This document shows positions 1 through 7,999 of a DNA stretch of 64,000 bases, in pieces. Numbering within the stretch: position 1 is the first letter of the stretch; each line of letters starts with the position of its first letter. The DNA is from JACRIM01 sp964605185 (lineage in GTDB: Bacteria; Planctomycetota; Phycisphaerae; UBA1845; UTPLA1). The DNA is taken from assembly GCA_964605185.1 (NCBI GenBank), contig CAZSBF010000005.1:1-64000 (forward strand). The letters are read 5' to 3'. Position numbers and translations under genes: made by a program. A model generated the notes under the pieces. It made no database searches. It was not told the DNA's origin and was given only the letters and a program-made list of their open reading frames with translations.

Positions 1-345
1 GGCATTGCGGATGAAGCAGAAGACACGGATGTTCGTTGGCAAGCGATCGAGGGGATTGCATACTTGTTCGCGCACAATACTCGCCGCACACACCGTTACA
101 TAGCAGCCGAGGGGTTGGTATTGCGACTACTGCAACACAAGTCCCCTTCGATTCGGTTCTGGTCTTGTTTTGCTGCAGGAACAATGAAATTGTCAAAGGC
201 TTTGCGTATTCTCAAGCGAATGGTGAAAGCTGATCGTGCTATGTGCCCGGGAATGTGGCGCATTCATCTCGAGGCTTCTGATGCAGTGTTCGCAATTAGG
301 AACGGACATTGGCCTGACACAGATTACATGAAGAAATCGAGATAG
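1..345 (+). CDS. HEAT-repeat-like protein, C-terminal fragment
   Basis: The frame is open from the first base of the window to a TAG at 343-345, so this is the last 114 residues of a gene that begins upstream. The sequence has amphipathic helical pairs (DVRWQAIEGIAYLF, then SPSIRFWSCFAAGTM) that resemble HEAT or armadillo repeats, in which residues around RxxA and the following helix recur. No catalytic motif is visible. It converges on kynB with only 4 bases between stops. Base composition is somewhat more AT-rich than the kyn genes. A scaffold or protein-interaction role is inference only. Confidence 0.5.
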   Translation, partial: GIADEAEDTDVRWQAIEGIAYLFAHNTRRTHRYIAAEGLVLRLLQHKSPSIRFWSCFAAGTMKLSKALRILKRMVKADRAMCPGMWRIHLEASDAVFAIRNGHWPDTDYMKKSR

Positions 346-349
346 ACGC

Positions 350-997
350 TTAGTGCGTCGAGAGCGACCTCAACACCGCTCGCACTGGACTCGCATCGAA
401 ACCGACTAGCCGCAGAGGCAGCGAAATTAATTCGTATACTCCTGCCGGGATGTCCCTTAGCGCCAGGCCTTCCAAGATTGCCATGTCTTGCCGGAGAACT
501 GCGTGGTGCGCCGGCAGGTCCTTCGAGCTGAAAAGGTCCACACTTGGTGTGTCGATTCCCACCGTTATCACTCCCTGATCCGCAAGCCAGTCCACCAACT
601 CTGGCGAGAGAGCGGCGAAGTCTTCAGTGAATCGCGTTGGGTCCGTGTATGTCCCCGAAGCAAACAGCACGCGCTTCTGCGATACAGTGTCTTGTACCAT
701 CGAAGGCATGATGCGTTTACCCCGCTCGGCTTTGATGCGGATGACTTGGCACGGGCCAAGATAATACTCAAGGCTTCGCTCGTGAATCGCAGGGCTGTCC
801 TTCCCATAATGGTTTGGACCGTCCGCGTGCGCCCCCAGATGCACCGTTGTCCGTAGTGTTGAAAGTGTGACGTTATCGCCTTGTCGCAAGTCGCACAGGA
901 TCTCACGCGATAAAGGTGTATCACCCGGCCATACGGCTAGCGAAGGTGTCAATGCCGGTGAAATATCGAATAGCAAGGCGTTACCCTCAATCCGCAA
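350..997 (-). CDS. kynB: Kynurenine formamidase
   Basis: Hydrolyses N-formylkynurenine to kynurenine and formate, the second step of tryptophan catabolism. The 215-residue length fits the bacterial cyclase-type (PF04199) formamidase. The metal-binding signature HxGxHxDxPxH is at residues 53-62 (HLGAHADGPNH), and DISP and VWPGD near the N-terminus are typical of KynB. The start is a TTG at 997, 20 bases after the kynA stop, with only a weak GCGGGA upstream, so the exact start is uncertain. It is the last gene of the minus-strand unit membrane protein-kmo-kynA-kynB. Confidence in the function is high because of the motif and the neighbours. Confidence 0.92.
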   Translation of the reverse strand: MRIEGNALLFDISPALTPSLAVWPGDTPLSREILCDLRQGDNVTLSTLRTTVHLGAHADGPNHYGKDSPAIHERSLEYYLGPCQVIRIKAERGKRIMPSMVQDTVSQKRVLFASGTYTDPTRFTEDFAALSPELVDWLADQGVITVGIDTPSVDLFSSKDLPAHHAVLRQDMAILEGLALRDIPAGVYELISLPLRLVGFDASPVRAVLRSLSTH

Positions 998-1017
998 TCC
1001 CGCATTTGCCGCAGAAC

Positions 1018-1806
1018 CTACAACTCATGCCGAATGGCCCACAGATCCGGAAACGCCGGCTGGAACAGGCTCCGCTTCAGGAACTCCACACCGAGCGAAC
1101 CGCCAGTGCCCTTCTTATTACCGATGGTTCGCTCCACCAGTTTGACATGCCGATATCGCCATTCCTGCAGGCCCTCGTCAAAGTCGGTCATGGATTCAAA
1201 GAGGATCGCGACCTCGGGCCGCGACTTGTAGAGACGCAGTATCTCCTGCTGCACATCCACATTAGGGGTGTTGGATTCTCGTACATTCCTCGTTCGCACG
1301 ACCGCCGGGATCGCCGCGCCACAATGCGTGAGCATGTCATAGAAGTGGTCGATCACGCTGCGCTCGTCCAGGCGGGCCAATAGGTGAGAGTACCCCCGGC
1401 TGGTCTTTCCATACATCGCCGCGAAGTCGAGATCAGAGCGCTTTTGTCCGAGCGCGAACTCTAACTCGCGAAACTGTGCCGATTGGAAACCAGAAGCCGT
1501 CTCTAGCCGGTCGCGGAAGCTGGAGAAGCTCATTGGCGTCATGGTTTCGAGAATGTCGAGTTGGCCTACGAGGGTCTTCATGACGGTGCGGACACGCTTG
1601 AAGCTGTGGATGGCGCCGAAGAGGTCGTTCGCGGTGAAGTCGCGCTTGATCTTGTCCAACTCGTGCAGCACCAGTTTGAACCACAGTTCATAGACCTGGT
1701 GAATCACGATGAAGAGCATTTCATCGTGCTCGGGCGGCTTCGAGCGCGGCTCCTGCAGTTCCAGCATCGCCTCAAGCTTGAGATAGTCGGTGTAGGTCAG
1801 TGCCAA
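1018..1806 (-). CDS. kynA: Tryptophan 2,3-dioxygenase
   Basis: Haem dioxygenase that opens the indole ring of L-tryptophan to give N-formylkynurenine; cytosolic, normally a homotetramer. The 262 residues match the bacterial family. Visible signatures are FIVIHQVYELWFKLVLHELD around residues 32-51 (H36 is the distal haem-pocket histidine), PMSFSSFRDRL near 91, the likely proximal haem histidine H220 in YRHVKLVERTIG, and the substrate loop GTGGS at 233-237. The start is TTG, supported by GGAG seven bases upstream; no in-frame ATG fits better. A perfect hairpin lies in the 56-base gap between kmo and this start. Confidence 0.96.
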   Translation of the reverse strand: MALTYTDYLKLEAMLELQEPRSKPPEHDEMLFIVIHQVYELWFKLVLHELDKIKRDFTANDLFGAIHSFKRVRTVMKTLVGQLDILETMTPMSFSSFRDRLETASGFQSAQFRELEFALGQKRSDLDFAAMYGKTSRGYSHLLARLDERSVIDHFYDMLTHCGAAIPAVVRTRNVRESNTPNVDVQQEILRLYKSRPEVAILFESMTDFDEGLQEWRYRHVKLVERTIGNKKGTGGSLGVEFLKRSLFQPAFPDLWAIRHEL

Positions 1807-1822
1807 CGATGTCTCCAGTGTG

Positions 1823-1843
1823 GCACAGGCTTATAGCCTGTGC
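1823..1843. repeat. Perfect 9-bp hairpin between kmo and kynA
   Basis: GCACAGGCT (1823-1831), loop TAT, AGCCTGTGC (1835-1843) form a perfect inverted repeat just upstream of the kynA ribosome binding site. It has no T-tract, so it is not a classical terminator. It could stabilise or process the operon mRNA, or be a copy of an interspersed palindromic repeat; both readings are inference. Confidence 0.6.
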
Positions 1844-1862
1844 GGAATCACAATAACACACC

Positions 1863-3290
1863 CTACGTCTCACGATGCCTCGATTTGTAAATGATTACCT
1901 GCATCACAACATACACCAACGTCGCCGCCATCGAAAAACACGCCACCAGTCGGTCCGTTGTAACCCATCGAAACACCATTGCCAGCACAAACACGGCGAC
2001 AATCGCGGAAATGACGAATACGCGTTTGTCCTGTCGCCTCGCCCGCTTCACTGCCTCGGCATACGGAATGCACGAGAAGCTCACCATGCTGTAGAGCGGG
2101 AGATACAACACGGGCAGCAGTGCGTGCAGCGTACGCTCCACCTTCTTCTTGATGCGAAATGCCCGCGACGCCGTCTTGTCGCGCATCTCGATGAAATTAC
2201 CGATGGCCAGGTCCGCGAGGGCATCGCTGTTTTCTTTGCGACGCGATTCATAAGACTCGAACGCCCGCTTCCAGTCGGAGCCGTGTTCATGCATCGCCGC
2301 ATCCAGCGCGACCACGTCTTCAAAGGCCGCGTTCATTCCCTGTCCATAGAAGGGCACGACGGCATGTGCGGCGTCTCCGACGAGCGCGACTTTGCCGTCA
2401 TGTTGCCACGGCCGACATCGCACGGTGACCATTGAGCCGGTCGGGTTTGTCCGAAAGTCCTCTAGCAGTGTGGGCATCAGCGGTACGGCATCGGGGAACT
2501 CCGACTCGAAGAAGCGTCGCACGTCGTCATCACCTCGGAGCGAAGCGAAGCTGTCGGTGCCTTCGAATGGGTAGAACAGCGTGCAGGTGAAAGAGCCATC
2601 GGGGTTCGGCAACGCGATCATCATGTAACTGCGGCGCGGCCAGATGTGCAGTGCGTTACGCTCCATGCGAGATTCGCCGTTGGGGTCGGGCGGAATCGTC
2701 AGTTCCTTGTAACCGTGCCGCAGATAGTCCTGCCGATAGTCGAATCGCTCCAGCCGCTGCATCGACTTTCGCACGGCCGAGAATGCCCCATCCACGCCGA
2801 TGACGAGACCTCCATCGGCGACCACTTCAGCATTGGTGGTCGTGTTAATGAGTCGCGCGGCAGGGCGGTCGAGTTCGACATCCACGCATTTGTGATCGAA
2901 GAGCACCTTCACATTCGGCAGCTTCTGTGCCGCCGCGAGGGTCACGGTATTCAGTGCGGCACGCCCGATGGAATTGATGCACTTGGTCGGGTCCTTGTCG
3001 TAGGGCTGGAAGTGCAGGTTGCCGGTGCGGTCGTGGATCATGCGTCCGCGCATTTGAATGGCGTGAGATAGTATTTCGTCGGCCAGACCGACGCGTTGCA
3101 GTGCGTCGATCCCGCGCGTGGAGAGAGCAAGGTTGATCGAGCGGCCACCGACGAAGTTTCCCGCGCCGGGATCGGAGCGGCGTTCGTAGAGCGTCACGTT
3201 GTGGCCGGCGCGGCCGAGGTAGGTGGCGAGCAGGCCGCCGGCCAGTCCGCCGCCGATCAAGGTAATTTGAGTTGACTGCGTGTTCACCAT
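1863..3290 (-). CDS. kmo: Kynurenine 3-monooxygenase, membrane-anchored
   Basis: FAD-dependent hydroxylase that converts L-kynurenine to 3-hydroxykynurenine with NADPH and oxygen. The N-terminal dinucleotide fold shows GGGLAG at residues 13-18 with the acidic strand end YERR near 35-38, and the second FAD motif GDAAHAVVPFYGQG starts at 305. At the C-terminus two hydrophobic segments (about 423-440 and 449-467) follow a basic stretch, consistent with a membrane anchor as in eukaryotic KMO; at 475 residues it is slightly longer than well-known bacterial forms. No clear Shine-Dalgarno is seen. It lies 60 bases after the membrane protein gene and 56 before kynA, so one operon is likely. Confidence 0.94.
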   Translation of the reverse strand: MVNTQSTQITLIGGGLAGGLLATYLGRAGHNVTLYERRSDPGAGNFVGGRSINLALSTRGIDALQRVGLADEILSHAIQMRGRMIHDRTGNLHFQPYDKDPTKCINSIGRAALNTVTLAAAQKLPNVKVLFDHKCVDVELDRPAARLINTTTNAEVVADGGLVIGVDGAFSAVRKSMQRLERFDYRQDYLRHGYKELTIPPDPNGESRMERNALHIWPRRSYMMIALPNPDGSFTCTLFYPFEGTDSFASLRGDDDVRRFFESEFPDAVPLMPTLLEDFRTNPTGSMVTVRCRPWQHDGKVALVGDAAHAVVPFYGQGMNAAFEDVVALDAAMHEHGSDWKRAFESYESRRKENSDALADLAIGNFIEMRDKTASRAFRIKKKVERTLHALLPVLYLPLYSMVSFSCIPYAEAVKRARRQDKRVFVISAIVAVFVLAMVFRWVTTDRLVACFSMAATLVYVVMQVIIYKSRHRET

Positions 3291-3350
3291 TGGTCGGCGT
3301 ATTTAACGCGAGCGGCCGCGTGGCTGCCAGCGAACGGACGCAGAGGAGTT

Positions 3351-3728
3351 TTAGAGGAAGGCGTCGTAGCCTATTGCCGCGCCCCACACGATGAGGACGA
3401 TCCCGGCATAGGCGAAGTGCCGCGGCGTGCGGATGCGCTTCGTCGCGATCTTGAGGGGAACCTGCGGTGCCAACAAGTAGAGGGTGCCCTTGATGAGGGC
3501 GCACCAGCCATAGAGCGTGAAAAAAACACCGAAGTCCCACGACCAGACATTGTGTGTGGCAACGATGGCAAGGCCGAGCGGCAGGGTAAGGATGGCGATC
3601 AGGAACGGCCCGCCTTCGTTTTCGAAGATCGGCTCAAAGAACGACGCCCAACGCCGCCCGTGTAGCACGTGGGACGCTCCCGCCACCATAAACGCAAACG
3701 CTGTCGCGACTTCCAACGGATTTGACAT
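3351..3728 (-). CDS. Small four-helix membrane protein, first gene of the kmo-kynA-kynB unit
   Basis: A 125-residue protein with about four hydrophobic segments (near residues 5-20, 40-58, 65-85 and 105-122), resembling DoxX-like or other small four-helix membrane families, though I cannot name one. A strong AAGGAG sits eight bases before the ATG, and a good sigma-70-type promoter lies just upstream, so this is the promoter-proximal gene of the kynurenine unit. The position suggests a role in membrane association of Kmo or in transport or efflux of a pathway metabolite, but that is inference. No catalytic residues recognised. Confidence 0.8.
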   Translation of the reverse strand: MSNPLEVATAFAFMVAGASHVLHGRRWASFFEPIFENEGGPFLIAILTLPLGLAIVATHNVWSWDFGVFFTLYGWCALIKGTLYLLAPQVPLKIATKRIRTPRHFAYAGIVLIVWGAAIGYDAFL

Positions 3729-3769
3729 GAGTGGTCTCCTTTAGAGAAGTAGCCTAGTATATACAAGGT

Positions 3770-3798
3770 AGCATAGGGTACATTATGTATCGCGTCAA
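3770..3798 (-). promoter_or_regulatory. Sigma-70-type promoter of the kmo-kynA-kynB unit with internal palindrome
   Basis: On the minus strand TTGACG (3798-3793) and TATGCT (3775-3770) are separated by exactly 17 bases, a good match to the vegetative promoter consensus, about 40 bases before the ATG at 3728. The spacer overlaps the palindrome TACATTATGTA (3779-3789), a plausible operator for a repressor. Neither transcription start nor regulator is known. Confidence 0.65.
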
Positions 3799-3914
3799 GT
3801 CAGCCAGGCCCACGCCACTTCGGCCACACACTGAAACAGGTAAAACGACTGATGCGCCGTAGAATGTAGCCGATCAGCAACGTGCCGCTCAGGCCAGCGA
3901 GAGAGGAGATTCTG

Positions 3915-4574
3915 ATGACCGCCTCCCAGCAAGCCCTCGACGTCGTGAAAGCGGGAAACGTCGCCGAATTCCGCGCCCTCCTTGCCGCCGACCCTGCCCT
4001 CGCCGATGCAACCATTGACGGCGGCATGTCGCTGCTTCTGCTCGCCGGTTTTTTTGGTCATGCGGAGATTATTGACGTGATGCTCGCAACCGGCCGGAAG
4101 CTCACCATCTATGAAGCCGCCGCGCTCGGTAAGGGCGCGGAGTTGACTGCGTTTCTCGACGCCGACCCCGCCGCGATCAACACCTTTTCGTCCTACGGAT
4201 TCACGCCGCTCCACCATGCGGCCTACATGGCCGACGCATCGACCGTCCATCTACTTCTTGATCGCGGCGCCGATGTCAACGCCGTTTCTCGTGATCACAT
4301 GCAGCTCACGCCATTGCATCAGGCCGCGGTCAAGGGCAAGCGCGATATGGTGGCGTTGCTCCTCGATCACGGCGCCAACCCCACGCCGCCACACCCGCAG
4401 GGCTATACCCCGCTCCACGCCGCGGCCGGCGGCGGCGATCTCGTTTCGGTTCGCCGATTGCTGACAATGGGTGCGGATCCGACGCAGACGTTTCAGGGCA
4501 AGACCGCGGCGGACATCGCGATGGAAAAGGGTCACAAAGACGCCGCGGCGGCGATTCGGGCGGAGATGGTGTGA
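3915..4574 (+). CDS. Ankyrin repeat protein
   Basis: A 219-residue protein made almost entirely of ankyrin repeats; GFTPLHHAA, LTPLHQAA and GYTPLHAAA mark consecutive repeats, followed by a degenerate C-terminal one (KTAADIAMEKGH). There is no signal peptide, so it probably acts in the cytosol as a protein-binding scaffold. The start is set at the ATG at 3915 because AGGAG lies six bases upstream; an in-frame start 33 bases earlier lacks a ribosome binding site. It is the only plus-strand gene inside the kynurenine region, and nothing in the sequence links it to that pathway. Confidence 0.88.
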   Translation: MTASQQALDVVKAGNVAEFRALLAADPALADATIDGGMSLLLLAGFFGHAEIIDVMLATGRKLTIYEAAALGKGAELTAFLDADPAAINTFSSYGFTPLHHAAYMADASTVHLLLDRGADVNAVSRDHMQLTPLHQAAVKGKRDMVALLLDHGANPTPPHPQGYTPLHAAAGGGDLVSVRRLLTMGADPTQTFQGKTAADIAMEKGHKDAAAAIRAEMV

Positions 4575-4605
4575 ACGGCCTCTTGTAGTCTTTGGGCCGG
4601 CATCA

Positions 4606-4845
4606 TTACCAAAAGTACCAGTGGTCTCTCAGCCAATCCCAGAAGGATTCGCCATAGGCCGCTGAGCAAAACGCGAACACGATTACTGCACCGATTATTA
4701 GCGCAGCGGCGGGTGCCACCGTTAACGGCAAAACCCAACTAACAAGCGTCATCCCAAAGAAAGCGCCGATGATCGCACCAAAGACTGCCCTCACCCCATA
4801 ACCGGCCCAATCGATCTGCTTGCCATCTGAGGAGTTCTTGCTCAT
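4606..4845 (-). CDS. Small two-helix membrane protein
   Basis: A 79-residue protein: a polar, charged start (MSKNSSDGKQIDW), then two hydrophobic stretches at about residues 17-38 and 42-63, and an aromatic C-terminus (ESFWDWLRDHWYFW). The ATG at 4845 is preferred because the preceding reading frame is used by another tiny gene whose stop lies eight bases upstream. It sits downstream of kynU and the 39-residue gene, so it is probably co-transcribed with them. Function unknown; the family is not recognised. Confidence 0.55.
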   Translation of the reverse strand: MSKNSSDGKQIDWAGYGVRAVFGAIIGAFFGMTLVSWVLPLTVAPAAALIIGAVIVFAFCSAAYGESFWDWLRDHWYFW

Positions 4846-4853
4846 TGCATGCC

Positions 4854-4973
4854 CTACTGATGCCGTCGTGCCGCTCGGATCAACATGAACAACACAACCA
4901 AGATGCCGGCCGCAATTACGATGGCGAGCGTTGTTGGCACCCGGACAATTGACGCTGCCGCCAAAGTATTCAT
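4854..4973 (-). CDS. 39-residue single-pass membrane peptide downstream of kynU
   Basis: Reading the minus strand from the ATG at 4973 gives a 39-residue protein ending at TAG (4856-4854): a short N-terminus (MNTLAAASIVRVPTT), one strongly hydrophobic helix (LAIVIAAGILVVLFMLI) and a basic tail (RAARRHQ). GAGGA is seven bases upstream of the ATG. It begins 17 bases after the kynU stop and ends eight bases before the 79-residue gene, which suggests a translated member of the same unit. The positive-inside tail predicts an outside N-terminus. Function unknown. Confidence 0.55.
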   Translation of the reverse strand: MNTLAAASIVRVPTTLAIVIAAGILVVLFMLIRAARRHQ

Positions 4974-4990
4974 CGCCCAGTCCTCGCGTT

Positions 4991-6292
4991 CTATCGATGT
5001 CGCGCCAGCACCTGCGCAAATCGCCAGACGTCGTGGTACGTGTTGTACAGCGGCACCGGGGCCACGCGGATCACGTTCGGTTCGCGGAAGTCCCCTTTTA
5101 CACCGGCCTCTTCCAGTTCTTTGAACAGCCCGCGCGGGTTCTCGTTTACGAGGATCGATAGCTGGCAGCCGCGTTCGGCGGGGCGCTTCGGCGTGATGAC
5201 CTGATAGCGGTTGGACGGCATCTGATCGATCAGGAATTGCAGATAACCGGTGAGCAGTTCCGACTTGACCCGCAGACGATCCATGCCCGCCTCGTCGAAC
5301 ACATCCAGCGATGCCCGCAACGGGGCGAGCGACAGGATCGGCGGGTTGCTGACTTGCCAGCTATCCACGGACGGGACAGGTTTGAACTCCGGCTCCAGGT
5401 GCATGCGAAATCGGGTGGCCGGGTCGTTGCCCCACCAGCCGGAGAGGCGAGGCACGTCGAGATCGGGGTTCGCCGCGTGCTTCTCATGCACGAAACAGCC
5501 CGCCACCGCGCCGGGACCGGCGTTCATGTATTTGTAGTGGCACCACACGGCGAAATCGACGCCCCACTCGTGCAGGGCCAGCGGCACGTTTCCGATTGCA
5601 TGCGCAAGGTCCAGGCCAAGCGTGCAGCCCTCGCGCTTGGCTGCCGCCGCAACGCGACGCATGTCCAACACCTGCCCGGTGAAGAAGTTGACGCCGGCCA
5701 GAAGCACGAGTGCGAACTGATCGCCATGGTCCTCAAGGATGGACTCGATGTCGCCGAGTCGAACGGTCTCCTCGCCCTCGCGCGGGCCGACGATCACAAG
5801 CGCATCGTTCGGTTCAAAGCGGTGGCAGCGAATCTGGCTCTTGATCGCGTAAGTGTCCGATGGAAATGCCGGCGCCTCCATGAGGATTTTGTATCGCTGC
5901 TTCGTGGGGCGGTAGAAGCTGACCATGAGCAGGTGCAGGTTCACGGTCAGGCTGTTCATCACCACGACTTCGTTTGGCTGTGCCCCGACGACGCGGCCAA
6001 GTTTGTCGCGGAAGACTTCGTGATACGAATACCACGGGGTGCGGCCGGCAAAGTGACCATCCACGCCGAGCCGTGCCCAGTCGTCGAGTTCCTGTTGGAC
6101 ATATGCGACGGCCCCTTTGGGCATCAGGCCGAGCGAATTGCCACAGAGATAGATGTGCGGCTTTCCATTTGCATCCGTCGGAATGTGGAATCGGTCGCGA
6201 AAGGTGCGCAGCGGGTCATCGGAGTCCATCGTGAGTGCAAAGGGCTCGTTCGGGGAATAGGCGATCGAAGGTGAGGGGGGCGAAATGTTCAT
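4991..6292 (-). CDS. kynU: Kynureninase
   Basis: PLP-dependent hydrolase that cleaves kynurenine or 3-hydroxykynurenine to anthranilate or 3-hydroxyanthranilate plus alanine. The 433-residue protein has the fold-type I layout: IYLCGNSLGLMP near 47-58, the cofactor aspartate in GLDLAHAIGN (D228), and the PLP-lysine motif HYKYMNAGPG with K254. With kynA, kynB and kmo in the same region, the route from tryptophan to 3-hydroxyanthranilate is complete here; a 3-hydroxyanthranilate dioxygenase is not in the window. It has its own candidate promoter. No clear Shine-Dalgarno before the ATG at 6292. Confidence 0.96.
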   Translation of the reverse strand: MNISPPSPSIAYSPNEPFALTMDSDDPLRTFRDRFHIPTDANGKPHIYLCGNSLGLMPKGAVAYVQQELDDWARLGVDGHFAGRTPWYSYHEVFRDKLGRVVGAQPNEVVVMNSLTVNLHLLMVSFYRPTKQRYKILMEAPAFPSDTYAIKSQIRCHRFEPNDALVIVGPREGEETVRLGDIESILEDHGDQFALVLLAGVNFFTGQVLDMRRVAAAAKREGCTLGLDLAHAIGNVPLALHEWGVDFAVWCHYKYMNAGPGAVAGCFVHEKHAANPDLDVPRLSGWWGNDPATRFRMHLEPEFKPVPSVDSWQVSNPPILSLAPLRASLDVFDEAGMDRLRVKSELLTGYLQFLIDQMPSNRYQVITPKRPAERGCQLSILVNENPRGLFKELEEAGVKGDFREPNVIRVAPVPLYNTYHDVWRFAQVLARHR

Positions 6293-6337
6293 AGATGCTT
6301 GTCCGACGCCAAATCAGTTGCGATGGCGGAAGGGCAT

Positions 6338-6365
6338 AGTCTATTTCCAACCCGCCGGCCGTCAA
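6338..6365 (-). promoter_or_regulatory. Candidate promoter of kynU
   Basis: On the minus strand TTGACG (6365-6360) and TAGACT (6343-6338) are 16 bases apart and lie about 45 bases before the kynU ATG. The -35 is strong and the -10 matches at four of six positions. Confidence 0.45.
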
Positions 6366-6720
6366 AACCGGGTGACAATTGCCGGGGCGATTCGAATGCG
6401 GCCGTGTTTGTCCGATAAAGCATTGCACGAGGTACGGCAGAGCGGCAATTTGCTGCGATAACGGTCACGTGTTGCACTCTTATCGGGATTAATCGAGAAA
6501 AACAATACGTCGGAATAGGAAATTAGCTTGCATAATCCGCGCCGGCGCGGTTTGATTTCCCGCCAGACAAGTGCCATCTCTTCGCCGATGCATGGCACTG
6601 GAGTTTTCGTAACGGCCCGCGATTCCGCGGTGCTTCTGTACCCCAAACGAATAACACGACATGACCTATTGAGGATCGGTTCGCGCGACGCGCGGTCCAC
6701 GTTTCCCACGAGGTGTAATC
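6366..6720. other. Intergenic region between kynU and the outer-membrane protein gene
   Basis: About 355 bases beyond the kynU promoter candidate hold no convincing gene. Open frames here have no ribosome binding sites or recognisable protein features. A palindromic GCGCCGGCGC lies near 6540. The GAGGTG at the 3' end serves the TTG start at 6721. Confidence 0.4.
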
Positions 6721-7683
6721 TTGAAAACTGCACTTACCATCCTTTCATTCTCAGTTGCCGCTGTCCTATTGGCGACGAACACTCGCGCTGACACGCCGCG
6801 GGATTCAGCGAATAAACCGGTGATTACCAACGCCGAGTTCGATCGTCCGATGTCGCTCGATGAAACCAAGACCGAGTCGGCCAGCGAGACCAAATCGGCG
6901 AGCAGCGGAATCTGGATTTTCCCCGATCAGGCGCCTCTCGATGGAAAAATCGCGACTGATCGTCCGGCGTTCTCTGACACGGCATCACTCGTCCCCCGAG
7001 GCCGGTTCCAGATCGAAAGCGGCTACACGTTCACCTATGACCGTGAAGATGATCGCCGCGTGATCGACCATACCATGCCCGCCGTCGCCCTTCGCACCGG
7101 CATCACCGACTGGCTCGAATTTCGCACCCAGTGGTTCGGCTATTCTTATTCCGAAGTGCTTGACGAAGTCCGCACGCGGGCCGGTCGCCGCGTGAACCAC
7201 ACCGACCATGACGAAGGTTGTTCCGATCTGAACCTCGGTTTCAAGGTGCCGCTTATCAAGCAGAAAGAGTGGCGGCCCAACGTCTCGTTGATTGCGTCGT
7301 TGTATGTCCCGACCGGCTCGGACAGCAAGAGCGCGAACAACGTCGTCCCCGAACTCAAGTTGCCCTGGAATTATGCGTTGACCGACAAGTTCACGATCTA
7401 CGGCTCGATCCTCGGCCGCGTTGCCGACGGGGACAACGGGCAATTCTTCCAGACCGCCGCGACCGCCGCAGCAGCCTACCAGGTGTGCAGCAAGGCCAAG
7501 CTCTACGCCGAATACTTCGGCATCTTCCCGGGCAATCGCTCGGAGGATTGCATGCATATGGTCAGCGTCGGCCCGATTTTCAGTATCACGGACAACATCT
7601 CAATGGACCTGCGAGCGACCGTCGGCCTAAACGAACAGGCCCCGGACTTCCAGGCCAGCGTTGGTTTTGGTATTCGTTTCTAA
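6721..7683 (+). CDS. Outer-membrane beta-barrel-like protein (Phenol_MetA_deg/transporter family)
   Basis: A 320-residue exported protein with a signal peptide (about residues 1-24, ending at RAD) and alternating hydrophobic strands such as RFQIESGYTFTYDRED, WLEFRTQWFGYSYS and VSLIASLYVPTGS. It ends in an aromatic residue (GFGIRF), as many outer-membrane barrels do. The layout resembles the PF13557 family often annotated as putative MetA-pathway phenol degradation or transporter; the substrate is unknown. The start is TTG with GAGGTG upstream. A 40-residue gene follows 28 bases downstream and is probably co-transcribed. Confidence 0.7.
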   Translation: MKTALTILSFSVAAVLLATNTRADTPRDSANKPVITNAEFDRPMSLDETKTESASETKSASSGIWIFPDQAPLDGKIATDRPAFSDTASLVPRGRFQIESGYTFTYDREDDRRVIDHTMPAVALRTGITDWLEFRTQWFGYSYSEVLDEVRTRAGRRVNHTDHDEGCSDLNLGFKVPLIKQKEWRPNVSLIASLYVPTGSDSKSANNVVPELKLPWNYALTDKFTIYGSILGRVADGDNGQFFQTAATAAAAYQVCSKAKLYAEYFGIFPGNRSEDCMHMVSVGPIFSITDNISMDLRATVGLNEQAPDFQASVGFGIRF

Positions 7684-7711
7684 GAACCCTCTGCATCAAG
7701 GAGAGATATTC

Positions 7712-7834
7712 ATGCTGATTGGCGACATTCTTTATTCCGTGTTTACGGCGCTTATTAACACCCTCGTGACGACGCCGTTCTTCTCGTTCCTCAACAATCT
7801 GTTCGGCATTCCGTTCCGACTCGCCGGCGTCTAA
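7712..7834 (+). CDS. 40-residue hydrophobic protein
   Basis: An ATG at 7712, seven bases after an AAGGAGAG ribosome binding site, opens a 40-residue frame ending at TAA. The product starts MLIGDILYSVFTALINTLV, has a second hydrophobic part (FFSFLNNLFGIPFRLAGV) and contains no cysteine and little charge. The strong ribosome binding site and the 28-base distance from the barrel gene argue that it is translated. It may be a small membrane protein or leader-type peptide. Family not recognised. Compare the 43-residue hydrophobic gene at 16104. Confidence 0.6.
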   Translation: MLIGDILYSVFTALINTLVTTPFFSFLNNLFGIPFRLAGV

Positions 7835-7999
7835 GCGCCCCGGTCGTCGAGCGTTATCCGTCTGGAACTTGAACAAGCCGTGACGCGGTCGTAATCGGCC
7901 GTGCCCCGGCTTTTCTTGCGCGCTGGTTTCAACCGGCAGGCACGTCGCGTACATTGTCACGCCACCAGCCCGCCTTCGCGGCTGCCGAGGTCATCCTAG

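Noticed and set aside
6362..6733. A 123-codon minus-strand frame upstream of kynU
   Set aside because: Arginine-rich translation without any recognisable feature; overlaps the start of the outer-membrane protein gene on the other strand.
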